Assembly (NCBI GenBank): GCA_934086315.1
Contig: CAKOHZ010000001.1
Span: 819,711-883,710, forward strand
Direction of reading: 5' to 3'
Length of the DNA: 64,000 nucleotides
Source: an uncultured Bacilli bacterium
GTDB lineage: Bacteria > Bacillota_I > Bacilli_A > RF39 > UBA660
Part shown: piece after piece, positions 32,379 to 41,690 of the stretch
Numbering within the stretch: position 1 is the stretch's first letter
Layout: every line of letters starts with the position of its first letter
Translations under genes and position numbers: made by a program
Notes under the pieces: generated by a model
Told to the model about the DNA's origin: nothing
Databases searched by the model: none
Seen by the model: the letters and a program-made list of their open reading frames with translations, nothing else

Positions 32379-32976
32379 TTAATTCTTTATATTTTCTTTT
32401 AATTCTAAATAAACTATTTTCTATATACTTAGTATCTTTATCCATAAGGGATGCTATCTCACCATTACTAAGTCCTTTAAGTCTAAGTTCAAATATAGCA
32501 AGTTCACTTTTACTAAGTTTACTTTTAAGTTTATCTATTAATTCTATTTCTTCTTCATTATTTAATAATAATTTATTAGGTTCATAGCTTTCATCTTTAA
32601 GTACTTCATAATAATTATCTCCACTATCATCAAATATTTTATCAAGTGAATATGATTGATTAAGTATTCTATTCTTTTGTCTAAATGTTTGTCTTATTGC
32701 AGATATTAAATTAGCTTTTATACAAGCATTCGCATAAGTATAGAAAAGTACATCTTTACTTGGATTATATGACTGTATAGCATTCATAAGTCCAATTAAT
32801 CCTTCTTGATATAAATCAGCTACTTCTACACCAACTATATTATATTCTTTTAAATATTCTTTAAGTATATTTAGTATACAATTTTTATATTTATTTATTA
32901 TTAATGTAGTTGCTTCTTCATTATTTTCGCAGGCTAAATAAATAAGTTCATTATCATTAAGTTCTTTATAATCCAT
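32362..32976 (-). CDS. sigH: Sigma-70 family factor, SigH-like
   Basis: A 204-residue sigma factor. Region 2 is DLYQEGLIGLMNAIQSYNPS followed by FYTYANACIKANLISAIR, which closely follows the SigH (sigma-30) pattern. Region 4 is LSKSELAIFELRLKGLSNGE with a helix-turn-helix. It has no region 1 or 3 and no extracytoplasmic-factor features. rlmB (yacO) lies 10 bases upstream; in B. subtilis yacO-yacP-sigH are neighbours, supporting orthology to SigH, the factor that starts sporulation and competence. yacP is absent here. The SpoIVA gene elsewhere in the window agrees with a sporulation role. Confidence 0.8.
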   Translation of the reverse strand: MDYKELNDNELIYLACENNEEATTLIINKYKNCILNILKEYLKEYNIVGVEVADLYQEGLIGLMNAIQSYNPSKDVLFYTYANACIKANLISAIRQTFRQKNRILNQSYSLDKIFDDSGDNYYEVLKDESYEPNKLLLNNEEEIELIDKLKSKLSKSELAIFELRLKGLSNGEIASLMDKDTKYIENSLFRIKRKYKELNKVVS

Positions 32977-32985
32977 AACTAACCT

Positions 32986-33684
32986 CTATTTATATTTCAT
33001 TATTTCATATATAAATATACCAGCTGCAACAGAAGCATTTAATGAATTAATTTTACCTTTCATAGGTAATGAAACTATTTCATCACATGAATTACTTACT
33101 ATTTGTTTAAGACCATGACCTTCACTGCCTATTACTAAACATGTTTTACCACTATAATCTATCTTACGATAGTCTTTTCCTTTTGCATCACTACCATAAA
33201 CCCAATAGCCTAAATCTTTAAGTTTCTTAATTGTGTTATTTAGATTAACTACTTCAACTATTTTAACGTTTGATAAGGCACCACTAGAAGTTTTATAAAC
33301 TGTACTATTAACTGATACACTTCTATTTCTTGGTATTATTATATAGTTAACACCAGCACATTCGCTAGTTCTAATTATTGCTCCAAAATTATGTGGATCT
33401 TCAAGCGAATCTAACATAACTACAAAGTTAGCATCTTTGTCTTCTTCAATAGTCTTAATATCATAATAATGAAATTCTTCTATATCCATAGCTATACCTT
33501 GATTAGTAGAACTACCACACATCTTATCTAATTTATTTTTATCAATATGAAACTTCTTAAGACCACGTTTATCTATCTTAATAAGTATTTCTTCATCTTT
33601 ATAATTATTATCAAGAAATACTTTATATATTTTAGTCTTATTATTTAATATTTCATTCACAACATTTCTTCCGTATACTAACAT
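32986..33684 (-). CDS. rlmB: 23S rRNA (guanosine-2'-O)-methyltransferase, RlmB/TrmH family
   Basis: SPOUT-class ribose methyltransferase. Motif 1 is NFGAIIRTSECAGVNYIII, motif 2 CLVIGSEGHGL and motif 3 LPMKGKINSLNASVAAGI, the knot of the TrmH family; an N-terminal substrate-binding domain (VYGRNVVNEIL) precedes it. I chose ATG 33682-33684 because GGAGG lies five bases upstream; an in-frame TTG adds four residues that are the ribosome site itself. Upstream of and probably co-transcribed with sigH. Target guanosine 2251 is inferred from the family. Confidence 0.9.
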   Translation of the reverse strand: MLVYGRNVVNEILNNKTKIYKVFLDNNYKDEEILIKIDKRGLKKFHIDKNKLDKMCGSSTNQGIAMDIEEFHYYDIKTIEEDKDANFVVMLDSLEDPHNFGAIIRTSECAGVNYIIIPRNRSVSVNSTVYKTSSGALSNVKIVEVVNLNNTIKKLKDLGYWVYGSDAKGKDYRKIDYSGKTCLVIGSEGHGLKQIVSNSCDEIVSLPMKGKINSLNASVAAGIFIYEIMKYK

Positions 33685-33731
33685 AATATCCTCCAAAGGT
33701 ATTTATATTTTATTTAGTTTATTCTTTATTG

Positions 33732-34124
33732 TCAACTTGATTTTAATTTTTTAAGACACATTTTTATTAAATTAGTAAATATTAGTATTAATATACAAAA
33801 TACATTAATCATAAAGAATGAAAACACTCCAAATGTAAGTGTTATATTACTTAAGTCTTCACTAACTATAAACCCTACTTTATCACTAAAAACATATACA
33901 AGTATCACTTCTAAAATTAATAATAAGAACAAACTAATAATTATTTTATAATTTATCTTAGACTTTCTATTTTTAATTAATAGATATACATAATATAAAA
34001 AGAATAAAACTATTTGTATTAATAAAGATGATTCTGTTTTATCTGTAAAACATAGTATTACAAATGGTATCAAATTACAAATAATTGCTAGTGTTATATC
34101 AAGTACTAGAACTTTATTTTTCAC
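33732..34124 (-). CDS. Four-helix membrane protein
   Basis: A 130-residue hydrophobic protein with four transmembrane helices (about 5-27, 31-50, 60-80 and 95-122). No motif recognised. Its start overlaps the trxB 3' end by 11 bases, so it is the last gene of the yvlD-like, lgt, trxB unit. Function unknown. Confidence 0.65.
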   Translation of the reverse strand: MKNKVLVLDITLAIICNLIPFVILCFTDKTESSLLIQIVLFFLYYVYLLIKNRKSKINYKIIISLFLLLILEVILVYVFSDKVGFIVSEDLSNITLTFGVFSFFMINVFCILILIFTNLIKMCLKKLKSS

Positions 34125-35004
34125 GTGCTATATCTTTCTTAAGTGACAAAGCAGCTATGCATCCCTCACTACAAGCCGTAACTATTTGATATATATCTTT
34201 TTTTATGATATCACCACATGCGTATATATATGATTTTCTTGTTCTCATTGATTCATCTACTTCTATGTATCCTTTATCATCAGTAATATTCAAATCTCTC
34301 ATAAATGCAGTATCTGCTTGATAACCATAATATATAAATACTCCATCGCATTTAATAATTGTATTATCATTTAATTTAATACCAGTTATTACATCTTCAC
34401 CTATAAAATCAATAGTTTCTTTTTCAAGAATGATTTCTATATTTTTTTCTTTAGCCATTTTAACTAAAGCATCGCTAGCACTAATCTTATTTCTAACAAT
34501 AATTTTTACACTTCTTACTATGTTACTCAAATATAATGCTTCTTCAAATGCTGAATCACCTGCACCAAATACTACAACATCCTTACCTTTATACAAAGAA
34601 GCATCGCAAATTGCACAATAGCTTATACCTTTACCAATATACTTTTCTTCATTTAATATTCCGCTCTTACGAGGTTTTCTACCAATAGCTATTATTACGC
34701 CTTTTGTTTTATATTCATTTTTAGTAGTAGTAACTAATCTATATTCGCCTAAATCTTTAATAGAAACCACTTTTTCACGTTTAAAATCAACATTATTTTG
34801 TCTTACTTGATCAAACATGTTAAGTGCTAAATCGCCACCACCAATACTACCAACACCCAAATAGTTTTCAACAATACTAATTTTATTTAAAAGACCACCA
34901 GGCATACTCTCATCTAATAACAAAGTTTTAAGACCACTTCTAGAAGAATAAATAGAAGCACTCATTCCAGCAGGCCCACTACCAATAATTATAGTATCAA
35001 ACAT
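34114..35004 (-). CDS. trxB: Thioredoxin-disulphide reductase
   Basis: NADPH- and FAD-dependent reductase of thioredoxin (trxA at 18035). FAD motif IIIGSGPAGMSASIYSSR is at the N-terminus, the redox pair is Cys130-Ala-Ile-Cys133 (SYCAICDASLY), the NADPH motif is VVVFGAGDSAFEEALYL, and the C-terminal FAD motif is YIYACGDI followed by QIVTACSEGCIAA. 296 residues, slightly short. Eight bases after lgt. trxB and lgt are also close in B. subtilis. Confidence 0.93.
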   Translation of the reverse strand: MFDTIIIGSGPAGMSASIYSSRSGLKTLLLDESMPGGLLNKISIVENYLGVGSIGGGDLALNMFDQVRQNNVDFKREKVVSIKDLGEYRLVTTTKNEYKTKGVIIAIGRKPRKSGILNEEKYIGKGISYCAICDASLYKGKDVVVFGAGDSAFEEALYLSNIVRSVKIIVRNKISASDALVKMAKEKNIEIILEKETIDFIGEDVITGIKLNDNTIIKCDGVFIYYGYQADTAFMRDLNITDDKGYIEVDESMRTRKSYIYACGDIIKKDIYQIVTACSEGCIAALSLKKDIAREK

Positions 35005-35012
35005 ATATCCTC

Positions 35013-35825
35013 CTAGAATCTAATCTCTTCTTCTTGCTTATTATAAAGTTCATCTAATTTTGGTTTTCTACTTTGAATGAACTGAATAATTAATCCAATA
35101 ACAAACATTGCTATACTTACTACTTGAGCAATTCTAATGTTTCCAACCATCAAAGCATCAGTTCTAAACATCTCAATAAAGAATCTAGCCACTCCATACC
35201 ATATCATATAAAAAGCAACTAATTGTCCATCTTTAATATATTTTCTTCTTCTTAAAAATAATGACAAGAAAAAGCCTAATAAACACCATAATGATTCAAA
35301 ATAAAACATAGGTAAATGATAACTTCCATTTATAAGCATATTATCTATAACAAATTGAGGTATTATTTTCATATTAACTAGTTGTTCATATGTAACAATT
35401 GTTCCATATGCTTCACCATTAAAAAAGTTTCCCCATCTTCCAATAGCCTGTCCAAGTAATAAAGCAGGTACAATTATATCCAATATTTTACCAACTCTAA
35501 CTTTATATTTCTTACAATAAATTAATACTGTAGTAGCTCCAAATAATAATCCTCCATGAATTGCAAGTCCACCTTTCCACACTTCAAGTATTTCAATAGG
35601 ATTAGACATATAATATTCAAGATTAAACGCAACATAATAAAGTCTAGCTCCAACAATCGCAAATATTAAGGTCCAAAACATCATATTAAACATAAATTCT
35701 TTTTTTATTTTAAATCTACTACTCTCATTTAGTATTAAAAAATATCCAATCACAACAGCAATTGCAATTAAAACACTATACCATCTAAGTTCAAAACTAC
35801 CAATACTTACTATTATAGGATTCAT
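35013..35825 (-). CDS. lgt: Prolipoprotein diacylglyceryl transferase
   Basis: Membrane enzyme that puts diacylglycerol on the lipobox Cys. Seven hydrophobic helices and the diagnostic GRWGNFFNGEAYG (residues about 137-149), with IHGGLLFG and the C-terminal YGVARFFIEMFRTD that carry the other essential residues. 270 residues, normal length. Needed for the lipoprotein at 28355. It overlaps the yvlD-like gene stop by one base. Confidence 0.95.
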   Translation of the reverse strand: MNPIIVSIGSFELRWYSVLIAIAVVIGYFLILNESSRFKIKKEFMFNMMFWTLIFAIVGARLYYVAFNLEYYMSNPIEILEVWKGGLAIHGGLLFGATTVLIYCKKYKVRVGKILDIIVPALLLGQAIGRWGNFFNGEAYGTIVTYEQLVNMKIIPQFVIDNMLINGSYHLPMFYFESLWCLLGFFLSLFLRRRKYIKDGQLVAFYMIWYGVARFFIEMFRTDALMVGNIRIAQVVSIAMFVIGLIIQFIQSRKPKLDELYNKQEEEIRF

Positions 35826-36259
35826 TATCTCTTACCCACTTTCATTGTTATCATTTGATCAAGTAACATTCTCATACCACTAATAAATATAGCTATGATA
35901 AATGTACTAAAGAAACCACTTACTCCAAAAGAACTTCCCATAAGAATATCACAAAGTTTAAGTATAATCATATTTACTACAGGATAAGCAATACCAAAGG
36001 TAAGTACACTTAATGGAAGTGTCCAATACACAAGTATTGGTTTTATTGTTGAATTTAACAAACTAAGTATTAAAGCAGCAATTATTGCATAAAAGAAATT
36101 TTCAACATATATTCCCTTAAATAAATTACTAGCAAGTACTAATACTATAGCGTACACTACTATACCAACAGCGAATGTAACAAAATCACTATTGTTAGGA
36201 GTATATTTTTTATTTCTAGTACTAACATTATCAATTTTATAAATTTTTCCTTTACTCAT
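35825..36259 (-). CDS. Phage-holin-4 (YvlD-like) family membrane protein
   Basis: A 144-residue protein with four hydrophobic helices after a polar 28-residue start. NSTIKPILVYWTLPLSVLTFG and YPVVNMIILKLCDILMG match the PF04020/YvlD family, which has no proven holin function in chromosomes; YvlD lies close to lgt and hprK in B. subtilis. Coupled to lgt by a one-base overlap, so likely the first gene of the unit. Confidence 0.8.
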   Translation of the reverse strand: MSKGKIYKIDNVSTRNKKYTPNNSDFVTFAVGIVVYAIVLVLASNLFKGIYVENFFYAIIAALILSLLNSTIKPILVYWTLPLSVLTFGIAYPVVNMIILKLCDILMGSSFGVSGFFSTFIIAIFISGMRMLLDQMITMKVGKR

Positions 36260-36294
36260 TTTTCTTCACCATTTTAATTATAATATAATTTACT

Positions 36295-36327
36295 GTAAAA
36301 GAAAAGAGCATTACGCTCTTGTTTCAA
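36295..36327 (-). terminator. Intrinsic terminator of the coiled-coil gene
   Basis: Stem AAGAGC/GCTCTT around the stop codon, followed by TTCTTTTACAG on the minus strand. Confidence 0.7.
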
Positions 36328-37699
36328 CAGATTTTTTTCTTCTAGATTCAATTTGTTCAAATAATTTAGCATATTCTTTATTAACTTCACTAATCATTTG
36401 ACCTCTAGTCTTCTCAGAATCAACTATTGTAATTTTTCCACCCTTTTTAGCAATATATTTAGTAGCATAAGTATCAAGTGAACTTATTAATTCTTTTATT
36501 TTATTAGTACCATCAATATATACTTCTCTAGATATAGCACTTCCACCTATCTTACCATTTTTATGTTTTTTCTTAAACGCACCATATCCTCCGCTTAAAT
36601 TAAACGCAGTAAGAGATGCCAATAAATCATCTTTCATTGAAGCTAATCCCTTATCATTACCAATTACTGAATTTAATAAATTCTTATACTTTCTAACAGT
36701 TACTTCATATATCTTCTTATATGATTGATTTTCAGTATCAACATAAGGAATACCCTGTTTCTTAGCTTTTTGTACTTCACCTTTTCTAAATTCTTGATAA
36801 ACTTTAGAATCTAATTCATTAAATTTCAAATCACTTAAGATACTAATCAAATCATTTAATTCCCTACTATATTGTTCATCTGTAATAGTATATGGTTTAA
36901 TTGAAACAACATTTGCTTTAGAAAAAGCTGCATCTTCCATACTCTCTATTATAGCTATTTTACTTATTGCTTCAGGACCTAATATATCAGTAACAAGTTT
37001 TTCTCTTTGCTCGCATAAATCATAAATTAGTTTATTTAAAAAGTCTGCTTTAGGACTACCTTGAGAATGCTTATAAAGTTCATCTTTTAATTTTTGAATT
37101 TTCAAGCCATATGTATAAATTGTCTTTATATCTGGATTATCTAAGTATTCAGCTAATGCTTTAGGCTCCTTAGATTTTCTTTGGGAATTCTCATTTTCTC
37201 TTTTTACTATTCTTTCATCTTTAGCATTCTTACTAGAAGTTCTTGGAACAGATGTAATTTTACTATTAATAGTTCTTCCTAACGATTTATTAAACACAGC
37301 AATTAATTTATCATAACAATTGATAATTGGAGTTATTTCACGTGCTTTATTAACTATTTGATTCAATTGTGCTGTACTAGCACCTTTACTTTTAGCTAAA
37401 GCATATTGTTGCTTTAAATTAACAAATTCTTTATATAGTTTAGCTCTCTCATTAGTTATTCTTAAAAGTTCACTTTTAACTTGATCTTTACTAGTAAATT
37501 TAACAATCTTACTATTTGTTTCACCAAATAAGTTATATTGTTTATGTAAATCATCAAACTTCACTTTAGTGCTTCTATATTCCGGACCAGAAGAAAGAGA
37601 ATTAAGTTTATTTCTTAATTCAACTAACTCATTATACATGGGCATCATTATAGCTCTTATATCATTATTAATATTTTTAATAGTTTCCATATCCTGCAT
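36311..37699 (-). CDS. Large helical (coiled-coil) protein of unknown family
   Basis: About 462 residues, almost entirely predicted helix with high Lys/Glu content, no signal peptide and no membrane segment. Repeated heptad-like stretches are seen around residues 5-45, 80-130 and 190-245. A glycine-rich patch (NLSGGYGAFKKKHKNGKIGG) near residue 390 breaks the helix. I chose ATG 37697-37699, preceded by AGAGGTGG; the longer frame adds 18 residues with no ribosome site. Monocistronic between the lgt cluster and mscS. It could be structural or phage-derived; I do not recognise it. Confidence 0.7.
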   Translation of the reverse strand: MQDMETIKNINNDIRAIMMPMYNELVELRNKLNSLSSGPEYRSTKVKFDDLHKQYNLFGETNSKIVKFTSKDQVKSELLRITNERAKLYKEFVNLKQQYALAKSKGASTAQLNQIVNKAREITPIINCYDKLIAVFNKSLGRTINSKITSVPRTSSKNAKDERIVKRENENSQRKSKEPKALAEYLDNPDIKTIYTYGLKIQKLKDELYKHSQGSPKADFLNKLIYDLCEQREKLVTDILGPEAISKIAIIESMEDAAFSKANVVSIKPYTITDEQYSRELNDLISILSDLKFNELDSKVYQEFRKGEVQKAKKQGIPYVDTENQSYKKIYEVTVRKYKNLLNSVIGNDKGLASMKDDLLASLTAFNLSGGYGAFKKKHKNGKIGGSAISREVYIDGTNKIKELISSLDTYATKYIAKKGGKITIVDSEKTRGQMISEVNKEYAKLFEQIESRRKKSVETRA

Positions 37700-37784
37700 A
37701 GAAGCCACCTCTATTATTAATCTATAATTATAATACCATATTTTATCACTCATTACAAACTAAATATATAAATTTTACTAACAA

Positions 37785-37822
37785 TTTAAAAAAGTAATTC
37801 ATAATTTATGAATTACTTTTTC
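37785..37822 (-). terminator. Intrinsic terminator of mscS
   Basis: Long stem AAAGTAATTCATAA/TTATGAATTACTTT around 37794-37821 with TTTTTTAAATTG on the minus strand; it includes the end of the gene. Confidence 0.85.
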
Positions 37823-38619
37823 ATATGAACATCAACTTGAGGATAAGGTATTTCTATATGATTCTGATCAAATGCTTTTTTAACATTCTCCATAATTCTA
37901 AAATAAACATCCCAATAATCACTAGTCAATGTCCATGCTCTAAATACAACACCAATAGAAGATTCATTATGAGATTTAACAGCTATTCTAATTGGTTCAT
38001 CTTTAAGTATTTTATCCTCTTTTAAAATTACTTCATTTAATACTTTTTTAACTTTGTCTATATCAGAATCATAGCTAACTTCATATACTATATTCAACAT
38101 TCTAGTTTTACATGCTGTATAATTTGTTATATTTGAATTTGATAGTGTTCCATTAGGAAGTTGAATCACCACGTTATCTATTCCAACTATTGTAGTATAA
38201 AATAATGATATTGATTTGACTGTTCCTTCTTTTCCATTTGCTTCTATATAATCTCCTATTGTAAATGGCTTAAATATAAGTAGCATTATTCCACCAGCTA
38301 AATTAGAAAGGCCGCCTTGAAGTGCTAAACCTACTGCAACAGCACAAGAGCCTAATATTGTTATTAATGAAGTCATAGGTATTCCAATAATACTAAGTAC
38401 TGTAACAAATAATAATAATTTTAACGAAATAGTTATAAAACTTATAACAAAACTTTTAACACTTGGATCTTCAAGTTTACTGAATTTCTTCTCTTTTCTC
38501 AATACTTTTTCTATACTCTTAATTATTCTATTGCCAATTAACAATATTACAATTGAAATAAATAATTTAATACATAGATCAGTACCACCTTCAATTAATT
38601 TTTCTAACATTTTTTCCAT
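37813..38619 (-). CDS. mscS: Small-conductance mechanosensitive channel (MscS family)
   Basis: Channel that opens under hypo-osmotic stress. 268 residues: TM1-TM2 (about 13-95), the pore-lining TM3 with the Gly/Ala pattern AVGLALQGGLSNLAGGIMLL, then the beta domain FKPFTIGDYIEANGKEGTVKSI and LPNGTLSNSNITNYT, and the alpha/beta C-terminal domain. All segments of the E. coli MscS core are present. Monocistronic with a strong terminator. Confidence 0.92.
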   Translation of the reverse strand: MEKMLEKLIEGGTDLCIKLFISIVILLIGNRIIKSIEKVLRKEKKFSKLEDPSVKSFVISFITISLKLLLFVTVLSIIGIPMTSLITILGSCAVAVGLALQGGLSNLAGGIMLLIFKPFTIGDYIEANGKEGTVKSISLFYTTIVGIDNVVIQLPNGTLSNSNITNYTACKTRMLNIVYEVSYDSDIDKVKKVLNEVILKEDKILKDEPIRIAVKSHNESSIGVVFRAWTLTSDYWDVYFRIMENVKKAFDQNHIEIPYPQVDVHMKK

Positions 38620-38697
38620 AATACATCTACTCCTAACCTATAAATAAATTATATCATAAACTACATTACTTTTTTATACATTATTTATATCTTTTTA

Positions 38698-38728
38698 ATA
38701 AAATAAAAGGAAGTAAGTAACTTCCCCT
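38698..38728 (-). terminator. Intrinsic terminator of uvrA
   Basis: Stem GGAAGT/ACTTCC (38709-38714 with 38720-38725) followed by TTTTATTTTATT on the minus strand. Confidence 0.75.
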
Positions 38729-38735
38729 AATAATT

Positions 38736-41549
38736 TTATTTTAAATAATCTTTTAAGTATTGTCCTGTGTAAGACTCTTTTACTTTTACTACTTCTTCTG
38801 GAGTACCTTTTGCGACTATTGTACCACCAAAATCTCCACCTTCAGGACCTAAGTCAATAATGTAATCAGCTTGTTTAATTATATCTAAATTATGTTCTAT
38901 AACTATTACAGTATCTCCATTATCAACTATTCTATTAAGTATTATTAATAATTTCTTAATATCATCTTGATGAAGTCCAGTAGAAGGCTCATCTAATATA
39001 AATACACTTTTACCAGTAGGTTTCTTTTGTAATTCTTTAGCAAGCTTAACACGAGAAGCTTCGCCACCAGATAAAGTAACAGCATTTTGTCCAAGAGCTA
39101 CATATCCAAGCCCTACTTCTTCCATAACTTTAAGTGTTTTATACACTTTTGGAACGTTCTCAAATATCTTTAATGCATCACTTACACGAGTATCAAGAAC
39201 TTCAGATATATTAAGACCTTTAAATTTAATTTTTAAAGTTTCTTTATTATATCTAGTAGCATTACATACATCACATGGAACATACACATCAGGCAAGAAA
39301 TGCATCTCAATCTTCTTAACTCCATCACCAGAACATGCTTCACATCTTCCACCTTTAACATTAAAACTAAATCTACTCTTGTCATAACCATGTATTTTAG
39401 ATTCTTTAGTTTCAGCAAAAACATCTCTTATAGCATCAAACACACCAGTATATGTTGCTGGATTACTACGTGGAGTTCTTCCAATTGGATCTTGAGTAAT
39501 ATTAACTATTTTATCTACATTTTCTATCCCTTTTATATCTTTAAACTTACCAGGTTTATCTTTAGAACGATTTATTTTATTTGATAATGCTTTACATAAT
39601 ATTTCATTTACTAATGTACTCTTACCACTACCAGATACACCAGTAACACATATAAACTTACCAAGTGGAAATTCAACGCTAATATTTTTTAGATTATTTT
39701 CTTTACATCCAGTTATCTTAATATATTTACCATTTCCTTTTCTTCTTTTCTTTGGTACATCTATCACTTCTTTACCACTTAAATATCTACCAGTTAATGA
39801 TTTCTCATTTTTCATAACTTCTTCTGGAGTACCACACGCAACTAAATATCCACCTTCTGTACCAGCTTTAGGTCCAATATCAACCAAATAGTCAGCAGCA
39901 AGCATAGTATCAGTATCATGTTCTACTACTATTAAGGTATTACCCAAATCCCTCATTTCTTTTAAAGAATTTATAAGTTTAGCATTATCTCTTTGATGGA
40001 GACCAATACTAGGCTCATCAAGTACATAAAGAATACCAGAAAGTCTACTACCTATTTGAGTAGCAAGTCTAATTCTTTGAGCTTCACCACCACTTAAAGT
40101 AGCAGCTTCTCTTGATAATGTTAAATATTCAAGACCAACATTCTTTAAGAAAGTTAGTCTTTCTTTAATCTCTTTAACTACCAAAAATGATACTTCAGTT
40201 TGTTCTTTAGTAAGTTTAAGTTTATCAAACCAATTAAGTAAATCTCTAATACTCATATTGGTTACTTCATATATATTCTTATTATTAATTCTTACACTTA
40301 AAGCCTCATCTCTAAGTCTAGTTTGATGACAACTAGGACAAGGCAGCTCAGTCATATATCTTTCTATCCAATCTCTTATAGATGGACTAGTAGTTTCCAT
40401 ATAACGCCTTTCTAAATTAGTAATTACACCTTCAAAATAGTCATAACTCTTTAAAACACTACCACTTCTAGTAGTAAGTGATAAATCAAGTCTATCAGGA
40501 CTTCTATATAAAATAATATTAAGTTCTTCACGAGTTAAATCTTTAACTGGTTTATAAAGATCTATATTATAATGTTTAGCCACTAAAGCAAGTTTTTTAA
40601 ACGCAATATTTAAAGTTTCCCCACTTTGAAAAGATACTATAGCACCATCCATAATAGATAAATTTTTATCTGGAATTAATATATCTTCATCAATGTGTAA
40701 ATTAACACCTAAACCCTTACATACTGGACAAGCACCATAAGGACTATTAAACGAAAATAATCTAGGTTCTAACTCTGGAATACTAAAATCACATAGTGGA
40801 CAAGCATAGTTTTCACTCATAACTATTTCTTTGTCACCTAGTATATTTATTACAACTTTACCATTAGCCATCTTAGTAGATATTTCAATACCCTCAAATA
40901 TTCTACTTCTAGAGTCTTCCTTTATAACAATTCTATCAATTATAACATCTATATTATGTTTATTATTTTTTTCAAGAACAATATCATCATTTAAATCTTT
41001 TGTTTCACCATCTATTCTTGCTCTTACAAAACCTTCTTTACGTAACTCATCTAATAAGTCTTTTTGAGTACCCTTTTCACCATGAACTACTGGAGCCATT
41101 ATCTCTATTCTAGTACCAACTTCATACTCAAGAACTTTATTAGTCATCTCTTCAATACTTTGTTCAGTAACAGGAATATTATGTTTAGGACAATATGGAG
41201 TACCAACTCTCGCAAATAAAAGTCTTAAATAATCATATATCTCAGTTATTGTACCAACAGTACTTCTAGGATTTTTATTAGTTGATTTTTGATCAATACT
41301 AATGCTTGGACTCAATCCTTCAATAGAATCAACTTCAGGTTTATTCATATTTCCTAAAAATTGGCGAGCATATGCACTAAGACTTTCTACATAACGTCTT
41401 TGTCCTTCAGCATAAATAGTATCAAAAGCCAAACTACTCTTACCACTGCCAGATACTCCAGTCATAACTATCAATTTATTTTTAGGAAGTTCCAAATTTA
41501 TATTTTTTAGATTGTTTTCGCGAGCATTCTTAATAATTATTTTATCCAT
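38736..41549 (-). CDS. uvrA: Excinuclease ABC subunit A
   Basis: DNA damage recognition ATPase of nucleotide excision repair. 937 residues with two ABC modules: Walker A GVSGSGKSSLAFDTIYAEG and GVSGSGKSTLVNEIL, signatures LSGGEAQRIRLA and LSGGEASRVKLA, Walker B YVLDEPSIGLH and FILDEPSTGLH. Zinc cysteines are in CPLCDFSIPELEPRLFSF, CPVCKGLG and the CEACSGDG / CDVCNATRYN pairs. I chose ATG 41547-41549; the in-frame ATG 12 bases upstream is part of the ATGAGGTGTAAT ribosome site. uvrB is not in the window; uvrA is also near lgt/hprK in B. subtilis. Confidence 0.97.
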   Translation of the reverse strand: MDKIIIKNARENNLKNINLELPKNKLIVMTGVSGSGKSSLAFDTIYAEGQRRYVESLSAYARQFLGNMNKPEVDSIEGLSPSISIDQKSTNKNPRSTVGTITEIYDYLRLLFARVGTPYCPKHNIPVTEQSIEEMTNKVLEYEVGTRIEIMAPVVHGEKGTQKDLLDELRKEGFVRARIDGETKDLNDDIVLEKNNKHNIDVIIDRIVIKEDSRSRIFEGIEISTKMANGKVVINILGDKEIVMSENYACPLCDFSIPELEPRLFSFNSPYGACPVCKGLGVNLHIDEDILIPDKNLSIMDGAIVSFQSGETLNIAFKKLALVAKHYNIDLYKPVKDLTREELNIILYRSPDRLDLSLTTRSGSVLKSYDYFEGVITNLERRYMETTSPSIRDWIERYMTELPCPSCHQTRLRDEALSVRINNKNIYEVTNMSIRDLLNWFDKLKLTKEQTEVSFLVVKEIKERLTFLKNVGLEYLTLSREAATLSGGEAQRIRLATQIGSRLSGILYVLDEPSIGLHQRDNAKLINSLKEMRDLGNTLIVVEHDTDTMLAADYLVDIGPKAGTEGGYLVACGTPEEVMKNEKSLTGRYLSGKEVIDVPKKRRKGNGKYIKITGCKENNLKNISVEFPLGKFICVTGVSGSGKSTLVNEILCKALSNKINRSKDKPGKFKDIKGIENVDKIVNITQDPIGRTPRSNPATYTGVFDAIRDVFAETKESKIHGYDKSRFSFNVKGGRCEACSGDGVKKIEMHFLPDVYVPCDVCNATRYNKETLKIKFKGLNISEVLDTRVSDALKIFENVPKVYKTLKVMEEVGLGYVALGQNAVTLSGGEASRVKLAKELQKKPTGKSVFILDEPSTGLHQDDIKKLLIILNRIVDNGDTVIVIEHNLDIIKQADYIIDLGPEGGDFGGTIVAKGTPEEVVKVKESYTGQYLKDYLK

Positions 41550-41663
41550 ATTACACCTCATTATATTATTAACATAAACATTTGTTCATATACTAATACA
41601 CAAGTAATAATATAATGAATTTATTTTAAAAAGTCAATATTTTTACAAACAAATTTTTGTATA

Positions 41664-41690
41664 AATTAAAAAGTACTATTTCTAGTACTA
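41664..41690 (-). terminator. Intrinsic terminator of the pseudopilin/DUF285 pair
   Basis: Seven-bp stem AGTACTA/TAGTACT (41672-41678 with 41683-41689), TTTC loop, TTTTTAATTT on the minus strand; the TAG is in the stem. Confidence 0.8.

Noticed and set aside
35825..36259. Phage holin and prophage remnant
   Set aside because: The YvlD-like family is chromosomal and sits with lgt; no other phage genes are near.
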